Assembly: GCA_051747985.1 (NCBI GenBank)
Contig: JBNJGU010000080.1
Coordinates: forward strand, 1-11,905
DNA from: PWQG01 sp051747985
GTDB lineage: Bacteria > Pseudomonadota > Gammaproteobacteria > Pseudomonadales > Pseudohongiellaceae
Direction: 5' to 3'
DNA length: 11,905 nt
Shown here one piece after another: positions 5,690 to 11,905 of this stretch. Position 1 is the first letter of the stretch; each line of letters begins with the position of its first letter. The position numbers were made by a program, and so were the translations under genes. The notes beneath the pieces are model-generated. The model worked only from the letters and a program-made list of their open reading frames with translations, did no database searches and had not been told where the DNA came from.

Positions 5690-7027
5690 ATGAAATTTAC
5701 TGAACTGGGCCTCCACGAGGCTCTGCTGAAAGCTGTATCCGAACAGAAGTACACCACGCCCACACCGATCCAGGCCCAGGCCATACCGGCGGTCATGCAA
5801 GGCCGCGACATGCTGGCGTCCGCGCAGACCGGTACCGGCAAGACCGCCGGATTCACATTGCCGCTGCTGCACCGACTGGTGGATCGGCCGCGCGCCGACA
5901 GCACCCGGCCGCTGGCCCTGGTACTGACCCCGACACGGGAACTGGCCGCTCAGGTGCATGACAGCATCCAGACCTATGGGCGACACCTGCCGCTGCGTTC
6001 CGCCGTGGTTTTCGGTGGAGTCAAGATCAATCCGCAGATCACGGCCCTGCGTCGTGGCGTGGACATTCTGGTGGCCACGCCCGGTCGTCTGCTCGACCTG
6101 CATCAACAGAAAGCTGTCGGCCTGGACCGGATCGAGATCCTGGTGCTGGACGAGGCGGACCGCATGCTGGACATGGGTTTCATCCATGACATCCGCCGCG
6201 TACTGGGCCTGCTGCCGAAGAAGCGTCAGAATCTGATGTTCTCGGCGACCTATTCGCCGGACATCCAGAAGCTGGCCAAGGGCCTGCTGAACAACCCGGC
6301 GGAAGTGAACGTGGCGCCGGTCAGCACGGCCGCCGAGCGGGTCGACCAGACCCTGCATCCGGTCGACAAGGGCCGCAAGGCCGAATTGCTCAGCCATCTG
6401 ATCCGGGATCAGGGCTGGTATCAGGCGCTGGTGTTCAGCCGAACCAAGCATGGCGCCAACAAACTGGTGAAGCTGCTGGATCGCGACGGCATCCAGGCCG
6501 GAGCCATTCATGGCAACAAGAGTCAGGCGCAGCGTACCAAGGTGCTGGATCAGTTCAAGCGCGGCAAGCTGCAGATCCTGGTGGCGACTGACATTGCCGC
6601 CCGCGGTATCGACATCGATCAGCTGCCCCAGGTGGTCAACTTCGATCTGCCGAATGTGCCGGAAGATTATGTTCACCGCATTGGCCGGACTGGACGCGCG
6701 GGCGCGGGGGGACAGGCTGTTTCCCTGGTCAGCGCGGACGAAAGCAAGCAACTGAAGGACATCGAGCGTCTGCTGAAAAGACGTATCGAACGTGTTTCCG
6801 TGGAAGGTTTCGAACCCCGGGACAGTCTTGACAACCCGCCGCGCGCGGACAAGCGGCCACAGGGTCGACCTGGCGCCCGTCCGGGCAATGGTCGTGGTGG
6901 CCAGCAACGTGCGGACAATGCCGGTGGACCCGGCGAGCGTCGGCGTCGCAACAGCCGGAGCGGCGGCGGTGGAGAGCGGTCCGGACGTGGTGCCGGTGGC
7001 GGCGCCCGTGTCGTGGCGAGCTGGTAG
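5690..7027 (+). CDS. rhlE: ATP-dependent DEAD-box RNA helicase RhlE
   Basis: A 445-residue cytosolic RNA helicase. Motifs in order: F3 and PTPIQ with Q28 (Q motif), AQTGTGKT (motif I, 45-52), PTRELA (Ia, 81-86), TPGR (Ib, 130-133), DEAD (II, 154-157), SAT (III, 185-187), VFSRTKHGAN (IV, 248-257), ATDIAARGID (V, 299-308) and HRIGRTGR (VI, 329-336). INPQ (113-116) and the DEADRMLDMGFIHDIRRVL block (154-172) are those of RhlE rather than DeaD, SrmB or RhlB. From about 383 the protein becomes a basic, Gly/Arg/Pro-rich tail (runs of RGG, GGGG, RRRR) expected to be disordered and to bind RNA, as in other RhlE proteins. RhlE acts in ribosome assembly and RNA turnover, especially in the cold. AAGG (5680-5683) lies 6 bases before the start. 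It stands alone behind a long leader; all catalytic residues are intact. Confidence 0.95.
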   Translation: MKFTELGLHEALLKAVSEQKYTTPTPIQAQAIPAVMQGRDMLASAQTGTGKTAGFTLPLLHRLVDRPRADSTRPLALVLTPTRELAAQVHDSIQTYGRHLPLRSAVVFGGVKINPQITALRRGVDILVATPGRLLDLHQQKAVGLDRIEILVLDEADRMLDMGFIHDIRRVLGLLPKKRQNLMFSATYSPDIQKLAKGLLNNPAEVNVAPVSTAAERVDQTLHPVDKGRKAELLSHLIRDQGWYQALVFSRTKHGANKLVKLLDRDGIQAGAIHGNKSQAQRTKVLDQFKRGKLQILVATDIAARGIDIDQLPQVVNFDLPNVPEDYVHRIGRTGRAGAGGQAVSLVSADESKQLKDIERLLKRRIERVSVEGFEPRDSLDNPPRADKRPQGRPGARPGNGRGGQQRADNAGGPGERRRRNSRSGGGGERSGRGAGGGARVVASW

Positions 7028-7118
7028 ACCCTTCCGGGTGGCCGGGTTTCGATCTTGCCGGAAAATGATGGCATACTGCTGACAGCAGCCTGTCGTCCAT
7101 CTTTCCGGGAACAACAAT

Positions 7119-8639
7119 ATGGAAAACCTGGTCACCTCGATCAATGACATCGTCTGGAGCTCGGCGCTGGTGATACTCTGCCTTGGCGCCGGGCTGTTCT
7201 ACTCCATCCTGACCCGTTTCGCGCAGATCCGCCATTTTCGCGAGATGTGGCGACTGCTCTTCAGCGGAAACGAGTCGCCCCAGGGCATCTCATCGTTCCA
7301 GGCACTGGCCGTGACCCTGTCCGGCCGGGTCGGTGTCGGCAATATCGCCGGGGTGGCGGCCGCCATCGGTTTCGGCGGGCCCGGCGCGGTATTCTGGATG
7401 TGGGCGGTGGCTTTTCTCGGTGCCAGTACGGCCTACGCGGAGTCCACGCTGGGGCAGCTCTACAAGGTGGAAGAAGACGGACAGTATCGGGGTGGTCCGG
7501 CCTATTACTTTGAACGCTGTCTGGGGCAACGCTGGCTCGCGGTGCTGTTTGCCCTGTCGGCCATCGTCGCCTGCGGCATGTTCCTGCCCGGAGTACAGGC
7601 GAATGCCGTGGGCAACGCGGTCACCCAGGTGTTCGGTGATGGCGCCATGGTGGCGACCACATTCGGTGATGTGCCCTCCAACAAGCTCGTGGCGCTGGCG
7701 ATCATCCTGATGGTGCTGGCCTTCATCATTTTCGGTGGCATCAAGCGCATCGCGCATTTCACCCAGATCGTGGTCCCGTTCATGGCACTGGGCTATATCG
7801 TCATGGCCCTGATCATCGTGTTCCTGAACGTGGATCAGCTGCCGGATGTCATCGGCCTGATTCTGGGCGATGCCTTCACGGCCCAGGCAGGCTTCGGCGC
7901 GGCCATCGGTTGGGGCGTGCGGCGTGGCATCTACTCCAACGAGGCCGGCCAGGGTACCGGTCCCCACGCGGCCTCCGCCGCCGAGGTGGATCATCCGGCC
8001 CAGCAGGGACTGGTGCAGGCGTTTTCGGTCTATGTCGATACGCTGTTCGTGTGTTCGGCGACGGCGTTCATGATCCTCATCACGCAGCAATACAATATCC
8101 AGGGTACGCTGGAGGCGGGGCAGTTCATTGTCCAGAATGTCCCCGCGGACACCGAAATCGCATCCGCCGCCTTCACGCAGTTCGCGCTGTTCAGTGTGTT
8201 CGGAGATTTCGGGCCGGCTTTCGTGGGTATCGCCCTGTTCTTCTTTGCCTTCACCACGATCCTGGCCTATTACTATATCGCCGAGACCAACGTGGCGTAC
8301 CTGAACCGGTACTTTCGTGCCCGCATTCCCCTCGTCGGGGTCAAGCTGCTGATCATGTTCATGGTGACCTTCGGCATGGTGAACAGCGCCGGTTTCATCT
8401 GGATGATCGGCGACATCGGTGTTGGTCTCATGGCCTGGATCAATATTGTCGGTATACTGGCCATCTTCTTCGTGTCGAAGCCGGCCATGCTGTGCCTGCG
8501 TGATTACGAAGCGCAACTGGCCTCCGGAAAGCCGATCCGCTTTGACCCGGAGGCACTGGGCCTGCACAACGCCACATTCTGGAAAGACCGACTGAAGGAG
8601 CAAAGACGGCGCGATGCTGAGACTATTCAGGATAGATGA
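7119..8639 (+). CDS. Sodium:alanine/glycine symporter (AGCS family)
   Basis: A 506-residue inner-membrane transporter with about 10-11 hydrophobic segments, the usual AGCS size. Signatures: LSGRVGVGNIAGVAAAIGFGGPGAVFWMW (67-95); EDGQYRGGPAYYFE (119-132); and GVRRGIYSNEAGQGTGPHAASAAEVDHPAQQG (266-297), the family fingerprint of the AgcS/AlsT/DagA proteins that import alanine or glycine with Na+. The first core motif reads LSGRVGVGNIAG where most members have a T in place of R (TxVGxGNIAG pattern), a minor variation. The exact amino acid cannot be inferred. The ribosome site is weak (GGGA 7107-7110, 8 bases away). A small hairpin (GACAG/CTGTC, 7081-7094) lies in the 91-base gap after rhlE, but no clear terminator or promoter. 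The last 26 bases overlap corA. Confidence 0.92.
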   Translation: MENLVTSINDIVWSSALVILCLGAGLFYSILTRFAQIRHFREMWRLLFSGNESPQGISSFQALAVTLSGRVGVGNIAGVAAAIGFGGPGAVFWMWAVAFLGASTAYAESTLGQLYKVEEDGQYRGGPAYYFERCLGQRWLAVLFALSAIVACGMFLPGVQANAVGNAVTQVFGDGAMVATTFGDVPSNKLVALAIILMVLAFIIFGGIKRIAHFTQIVVPFMALGYIVMALIIVFLNVDQLPDVIGLILGDAFTAQAGFGAAIGWGVRRGIYSNEAGQGTGPHAASAAEVDHPAQQGLVQAFSVYVDTLFVCSATAFMILITQQYNIQGTLEAGQFIVQNVPADTEIASAAFTQFALFSVFGDFGPAFVGIALFFFAFTTILAYYYIAETNVAYLNRYFRARIPLVGVKLLIMFMVTFGMVNSAGFIWMIGDIGVGLMAWINIVGILAIFFVSKPAMLCLRDYEAQLASGKPIRFDPEALGLHNATFWKDRLKEQRRRDAETIQDR

Positions 8640-9567
8640 TGGCCTGATCCGCGAGATGGATGTCGCGCCGGATCAGCTGCACCACAACCTTGCCGAGGCG
8701 GACTGGGTGGATGTCACCGAGCCGGACGAGCGGGAGCGGGAGCTGTTGCAGGATCTGCTGCACACCGATGTGCCTGAATTCGAGGACGTGGAAGAGATCG
8801 AGGCATCGGCGCGCTGTTTTGTCGACCAGGCAGGCATCCACGTGCACTCGCTGTTTGTGGTTCAGAGCGAGGGGCGCCACAACGGCGTGTCGGTGGCCTG
8901 TATTCTGCAACGCACACGGTTGATCACCATCCGGGACGAGGAGCTGGCCGACTTTCGGCTGCTGCGGATGCGGGCCCGTCGCGGGCAGGTGGAGGCCCGG
9001 TCGCCGGCGGAGTTGCTGGTGACGTTGATGGAGCAGAAGGTGGAGAACCACGCGGATACCCTCGAAGATCTGCACCGACAGCTGGAGGCGGTCAGTTATC
9101 TGGTGCTGGAGGATGAGGATGCCGAGCTGGAAGACGCTATCGACAAGCTGGCTCGACTGGAAGACAGCAACGGAAAGATCCGTCTCTGTCTGATGGATAC
9201 CCAGCGCGACATCTCTTTCCTGCTACGGCATCTGCGCGGTCAGAGTGAGCTGGGCGAGACGCTGCGCGAAATCATGCGCGACGTGGAGGTGCTGATGTCC
9301 CACACCACCTTCCTGTTCGACAAGATCAACTTTCTGATGGACTCGACCCAGGGCTTCATCAACATTGAACAGAACCAGATCATCAAGATTTTCTCGATCG
9401 CGGCGGTGGTGTTTCTGCCGCCGACGCTGGTGGCCAGCATCTACGGCATGAACTTCGAGGTGATGCCGGAACTGGACTGGGTGCTCGGTTACCCCTTCGC
9501 CATCGGCCTGATGGTGGCGGCCGGTATCGCGCCCTATCTGTATTTCAAGAGCAAGGGCTGGCTGTAG
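8614..9567 (+). CDS. corA: CorA magnesium/cobalt transport protein
   Basis: A 317-residue inner-membrane channel subunit, essentially the E. coli CorA length (316). The N-terminal cytosolic domain (1-250) has EDVEEIEASARCF (57-69), GIHVHSLF (74-81) and FRLLRMRAR (114-122). Two C-terminal helices follow: TM1 about 258-277 (FSIAAVVFLPPTLVASIYGMN) with the Mg2+ selectivity motif YGMNF at 277-281, then MPEL (284-287) in the external loop, and TM2 about 291-310 ending KSKGWL. CorA forms pentamers that let Mg2+ in, gated by cytosolic Mg2+. The start at 8614 matches the E. coli N-terminus; AAGGAG (8595-8600) is 13 bases upstream, rather far, so translation may be coupled to the overlapping symporter gene, whose stop lies 26 bases inside corA in another frame. 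Confidence 0.96.
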   Translation: MLRLFRIDDGLIREMDVAPDQLHHNLAEADWVDVTEPDERERELLQDLLHTDVPEFEDVEEIEASARCFVDQAGIHVHSLFVVQSEGRHNGVSVACILQRTRLITIRDEELADFRLLRMRARRGQVEARSPAELLVTLMEQKVENHADTLEDLHRQLEAVSYLVLEDEDAELEDAIDKLARLEDSNGKIRLCLMDTQRDISFLLRHLRGQSELGETLREIMRDVEVLMSHTTFLFDKINFLMDSTQGFINIEQNQIIKIFSIAAVVFLPPTLVASIYGMNFEVMPELDWVLGYPFAIGLMVAAGIAPYLYFKSKGWL

Positions 9568-9616
9568 AGACCCGCGGTCAGCTGTATACCCCACCCGGAA
9601 ACTGATGGAGACAACA

Positions 9617-10108
9617 ATGACAATCAGAACGATCGCTGCACTGATGCTGACGCTGGTGATGACTGCCTCGGCGCAGGCTGCCGGCCCGGCGGCCACCATC
9701 GATCAGCTCGACTGGATGACCGGCAACTGGGCCGGCAACGTGGGTTCGGGCCAGCTGGAGGAGAACTGGATCGCGGCCGAGAGTGGTTCCATTGCCGCCA
9801 TGGTCCGCATGACTGGCGCCGGTGAAACCAACATGTTCGAGATGATCACCATCGAGGAGGCGGATGGTTCGCTGGTACTTAACATCCAGCAGTGGGATCC
9901 GGGCTTCGAGCCACGTACCGAGGGCCCCCAGACCATGGAGTTGAGCGAAATCACGGACAACTCGGTGATGTTCGAAGCGGTCTCGGACGGCGGCATGGCC
10001 TCGCTGGGCTACAGCCATCCGGACGCGGAAACCTTCATCATCCATGTCGGTCGACCGGATGGTTCCACCATGGACATCGAGCTGATGCGTCGCAGTCTCT
10101 GGGAATGA
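9617..10108 (+). CDS. Small secreted DUF6265-like protein
   Basis: A 163-residue protein with a signal peptide (MTIRTIAALMLTLVMTASAQA, cleavage after about 21) and a single beta-rich domain. The pattern LDWMTGNWAG (31-40), EENWIAAESGSIAAMVRM (48-65), FEMITIEEADGSLVLNIQQW (74-93) and VMFEAVS (117-123) matches the DUF6265 type (LxFLAGxWxG...EExWxxPxGGxMxGxxR...ExxxIxE), a lipocalin-like family with no assigned function, though here the usual FENPEHDFPQ stretch is degenerate (FEAVSDGGMASLGYSHPD). ATG 9617 is preferred over the in-frame ATG at 9605 because GGAG (9607-9610) overlaps the latter and sits 6 bases before the former. It follows corA by 49 bases and converges on the DUF2007 gene with a 4-base gap. 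Confidence 0.75.
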   Translation: MTIRTIAALMLTLVMTASAQAAGPAATIDQLDWMTGNWAGNVGSGQLEENWIAAESGSIAAMVRMTGAGETNMFEMITIEEADGSLVLNIQQWDPGFEPRTEGPQTMELSEITDNSVMFEAVSDGGMASLGYSHPDAETFIIHVGRPDGSTMDIELMRRSLWE

Positions 10109-10112
10109 CGGT

Positions 10113-10346
10113 TCAGGCCGTGAAGGAACCGGATTCATCGGTTCCTTCATAGTCCCGGATCAGGCGCAGCGCTGCGTCGATATCCTCATCGGCCACCGAC
10201 ACGGAGGCCAGCCCTGTCGGGGCCAGGTCGCCGATACCGCCCTGCAGGTAATGCCCGCCGACATGTGCCTCGATATTCTCGGCGTTCAGCATGCCGGCGA
10301 CGATGTGCGCTTCCAGGATGTCATTGGCCTTGTATACGATTTTCAT
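10113..10346 (-). CDS. DUF2007 (putative signal-transducing protein) family protein
   Basis: A 77-residue cytosolic protein matching the DUF2007 pattern: MKIVYKANDILEAHIVAGML (1-20), NIEAHVGGHYLQGGIGDL (24-41), ASVSVADEDIDAALRLI (47-63). The family is small, often called putative signal transducing protein from weak resemblance to PII-like folds; its role is unknown. The start at 10346 is supported by the family N-terminus and GAGGA just upstream; the frame extends further 5' but that part overlaps the renalase-like gene and is a shadow. It lies 29 bases after that gene on the same strand, so the two are probably co-transcribed. Its last codons contain the 11-base inverted repeat at 10121-10149. 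Confidence 0.82.
   Translation of the reverse strand: MKIVYKANDILEAHIVAGMLNAENIEAHVGGHYLQGGIGDLAPTGLASVSVADEDIDAALRLIRDYEGTDESGSFTA
10121..10149. repeat. Perfect 11-bp inverted repeat between convergent genes (possible bidirectional terminator)
   Basis: TGAAGGAACCG (10121-10131) is exactly complementary to 10139-10149, with a 7-base centre in which one further G-T pair can form. It lies inside the 3' coding end of the DUF2007 gene, just 12 bases past the stop of the convergent DUF6265-like gene. The two genes are separated by only 4 bases, so this is the only place a shared terminator could sit. Neither side has a T run, so classic intrinsic termination is uncertain; mRNA 3'-end protection is another possibility. 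Confidence 0.5.
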
Positions 10347-10375
10347 CTGTCCTCGCTTGCCGGAATCCGTGTTCC

Positions 10376-11353
10376 TTATAACACCCGGAGCAGCGATCTG
10401 GCCAACCGGTCCGCACTGGTGAACGCCGACTCGACGCTGCCTCCGACCCCGCCGTCGCCGCAAAGACCCAGCTGCAGGTCCTGATCCATCCAGTACGGAT
10501 CCTCGGCGGCCTGAACCACCCGGGCGTGACGCCAGCGCTTCAGGTCGAACCCCGTCACCAGGCCGGGGGCGATTCCCGTCAGCCTCTCCAGTTCATCCAG
10601 GAAACGTTGCTTCAACCAGGCGTCGTCCGCCTCGAAGTGTTCGTCGGACCAGTCATTGTGGGCATGCAGCACCAGCGAGCGGCTCCCGGGACGACCGGGC
10701 CGGGTGCTGTCATCGACCGTCCACCGGAGCATCGAGTGGCGTGGCTCCACCACCTGCCAGGGAAAGGCAACGTCGGCGGGCAGGCTCACCAGGGCGCAGA
10801 GACAGGACTGCATGCGGATCTGTTCCAGCCACTCCCTGGCGCATCCCCGGTCGCCGAACAGCTCCAGGGATTGTGGCGCGGGAGCAGTGCCCACCACCCA
10901 GTCGTATGGGCCGTGAACGGCGTCGTCCTCCGTGTGCAGCGTCCAGTCGCCGGGCCCGCCCCGCAGGGCTGTGATCCGGGTCTTGGTGAAAACCGTCTGC
11001 GTGGCGGCAAGGTGTTTTGCCAGCGCGGTCATAGTCGGCTGTCCGACCAGGTGGGGTTCAAACCAGAAGCGCTTGTAGTCGCTGCCATCCGGGTCGATGG
11101 TGAACAGCTTTGGTTCCCATGAAGCGACGACGCCCGCTCTCCGGTACGGTTGCAGGAACTGGCGGAAGCGCCGGCTCCGTGCCGTGAAGAACTGCGCGCC
11201 GGTGTCGAACTGGTGCGCGCCGTCGCGACGCGTGGCCATGCGGCCACCGGGGCCACGGGACTTCTCGAAAATGACGACCCCGGCCCGAGCGGACAGGCAG
11301 TGTGCCAGCGTCAGGCCGCTGAGGCCGGCGCCGATGATGGCGATGCGGGTCAT
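10376..11353 (-). CDS. Renalase-like FAD/NAD(P)-dependent oxidoreductase
   Basis: A 325-residue flavoprotein of the amine-oxidase/renalase type. The FAD-binding motif IAIIGAGLSGLTLA is at 4-17, with E30 at the end of beta-2, then KSRGPGGRMATRR (31-43) and QFDTGAQFFTAR (48-59), and a C-terminal LCGDGGVGGSVESAFTSADRLA (297-318) that closes the flavin site. This is the pattern of the Pseudomonas renalase-like proteins, which oxidise miscoordinated 2- or 6-dihydro-NAD(P) back to usable NAD(P); that repair role is inferred from homology. Start 11353 is chosen (not the ATG 210 bases upstream that would run into the alcohol dehydrogenase gene) because the Rossmann motif begins there and AGGA lies 8 bases upstream. 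It is divergent from the class III alcohol dehydrogenase, with a 139-base gap, and heads an apparent two-gene unit with the DUF2007 gene. Confidence 0.88.
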   Translation of the reverse strand: MTRIAIIGAGLSGLTLAHCLSARAGVVIFEKSRGPGGRMATRRDGAHQFDTGAQFFTARSRRFRQFLQPYRRAGVVASWEPKLFTIDPDGSDYKRFWFEPHLVGQPTMTALAKHLAATQTVFTKTRITALRGGPGDWTLHTEDDAVHGPYDWVVGTAPAPQSLELFGDRGCAREWLEQIRMQSCLCALVSLPADVAFPWQVVEPRHSMLRWTVDDSTRPGRPGSRSLVLHAHNDWSDEHFEADDAWLKQRFLDELERLTGIAPGLVTGFDLKRWRHARVVQAAEDPYWMDQDLQLGLCGDGGVGGSVESAFTSADRLARSLLRVL

Positions 11354-11429
11354 GTTCTGTTTCCTGTCTGTGTCTGGATACGTGTAGTCTACGCGGTTTC
11401 CCGTGGCGCCGGACCAGTACAGCCCGCCC

Positions 11430-11458
11430 TTGCCAAGTACGTGGGTGGTTGCTATTTT
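11430..11458 (+). promoter_or_regulatory. Sigma-70 promoter of the class III alcohol dehydrogenase gene
   Basis: TTGCCA (11430-11435, five of six) and TATTTT (11453-11458, four of six) are separated by exactly 17 bases. The transcript would start near 11465, 28 bases before the ATG at 11493 and upstream of the GGAG ribosome site (11478-11481). No FrmR-type operator is recognised around it. Confidence 0.6.
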
Positions 11459-11492
11459 CGCGGCATCATCACTGCTTGGAGAGTTTGCCACC

Positions 11493-11905
11493 ATGATCAA
11501 GTCCAGAGCCGCGGTCGCCTGGGGTCCCGGGAAACCGCTCAGTATCGAGGAAGTCGAGGTCACGCCACCACGGAAGGGCGAGGTGCTGGTGCGGATCGTG
11601 GCCTCGGGTGTCTGTCATACCGACGCGTTCACGCTGTCCGGAGAGGATCCGGAAGGCAACTGGCCCGCCATTCTCGGCCATGAAGGTGGCGGGATTGTCG
11701 AGGAAGTGGGCGAGGGAGTGACCGGCATCGAGGTCGGTGACCACGTGATACCCCTGTACACGCCCGAGTGTGGCGAGTGCAAGTTCTGTCTGTCGGGTAA
11801 AACCAACCTGTGCGGAAAGATCCGGGACACGCAGGGCAAGGGGCTGATGCCGGACGGCACATCGCGGTTTGCCATCGACGGCAAGCCGATACACCACTAC
11901 ATGGG
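11493..11905 (+). CDS. frmA: S-(hydroxymethyl)glutathione dehydrogenase / class III alcohol dehydrogenase, 5' part only
   Basis: The first 137 residues of a zinc-dependent medium-chain dehydrogenase run to the window edge. Visible ligands: catalytic zinc C41 (GVCHTDAF) and H63-E64 (LGHEGGG), and the structural zinc set C93, C96, C99 and C107 (ECGECKFCLSGKTNLC). The stretch TLSGEDPEG (47-55), IPLYTPECGEC (86-96) and TQGKGLMPDGTSRF is specific for class III enzymes, which oxidise the glutathione adduct of formaldehyde to S-formylglutathione with NAD+. Normal length is about 370, so roughly the last 230 residues are missing from view. No FrmR repressor gene lies upstream. An S-formylglutathione hydrolase may follow beyond the window; that cannot be seen. 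Confidence 0.96.
   Translation, partial: MIKSRAAVAWGPGKPLSIEEVEVTPPRKGEVLVRIVASGVCHTDAFTLSGEDPEGNWPAILGHEGGGIVEEVGEGVTGIEVGDHVIPLYTPECGECKFCLSGKTNLCGKIRDTQGKGLMPDGTSRFAIDGKPIHHYM

Noticed and set aside
7028..7118. A promoter or terminator in the gap between rhlE and the symporter gene
   Set aside because: CATACT and a 5-bp GACAG/CTGTC hairpin are present, but no properly spaced -35 and no T run, so neither can be supported.
5519..7150. A 543-codon minus-strand open frame over rhlE
   Set aside because: Antisense shadow of an intact DEAD-box helicase gene; the translation shows no recognisable motif and runs across the leader and both flanks.
7290..8603. A 437-codon minus-strand open frame over the AGCS symporter
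   Set aside because: His/Asp/Gly-rich low-complexity translation, the usual mirror of a membrane-protein gene; no ribosome site or domain.
11354..11563. A 70-codon N-terminal extension of the renalase-like protein
   Set aside because: It would overlap the start and promoter of the class III alcohol dehydrogenase and precede the Rossmann fold, which normally begins at the N-terminus; the ATG at 11353 has its own ribosome site.
1..11905. tRNA, rRNA, CRISPR array, transposase or phage genes
   Set aside because: None was seen on either strand: no regularly spaced repeats, no tRNA-like cloverleaf and no mobile-element protein.

Overview
The window is GC-rich, densely packed bacterial chromosome. 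Every recognisable protein has its closest textbook relative in Gammaproteobacteria (TcyP, YdfG, RhlE, CorA and class III alcohol dehydrogenase all read like diverged E. coli or Pseudomonas orthologues). Secreted proteins carry Gram-negative signal peptides and there is a TonB-dependent outer-membrane receptor. A free-living, probably marine or environmental gammaproteobacterium fits; genus cannot be read from this sequence. There is no phage, transposon, CRISPR, tRNA or rRNA signal. The genes look like resident core and accessory metabolism rather than an island.

Left part (1-2772): the 5' end of a ZnuD-like TonB-dependent receptor runs off the left edge on the minus strand. A very good Zur-type operator sits 60 bases upstream and covers an extended -10 element. 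Divergent from it is a TcyP-type cystine/cation symporter, which converges on a YdfG-type short-chain dehydrogenase.

Centre (2773-5419): an extended -10 promoter and a leader of about 139 bases precede a two-gene secreted operon. The first gene fuses a c-type cytochrome domain (CVVCH) to a domain in which all six copper ligands of the PHM/DBM type II copper monooxygenases can be placed. The second is a secreted two-domain beta-rich protein of unknown function ending near a CCW motif. This pair is the least described part of the window: possibly a periplasmic heme-copper hydroxylase with a partner protein.

Right part (5440-11905): a DEAD-box RNA helicase (RhlE) stands behind a leader of about 220 bases with several hairpins. 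Next come an AGCS sodium/amino-acid symporter and corA, which overlap by 26 bases, and a small secreted DUF6265-like protein. On the minus strand lies a two-gene unit of a renalase-like FAD protein and a DUF2007 protein. Divergent from it is a class III alcohol dehydrogenase (formaldehyde/S-hydroxymethylglutathione detoxification), truncated by the right edge.

Several genes concern metal or small-solute traffic (zinc, copper, magnesium, cystine, alanine), but there is no single pathway across the window; the neighbouring transcription units look independent.
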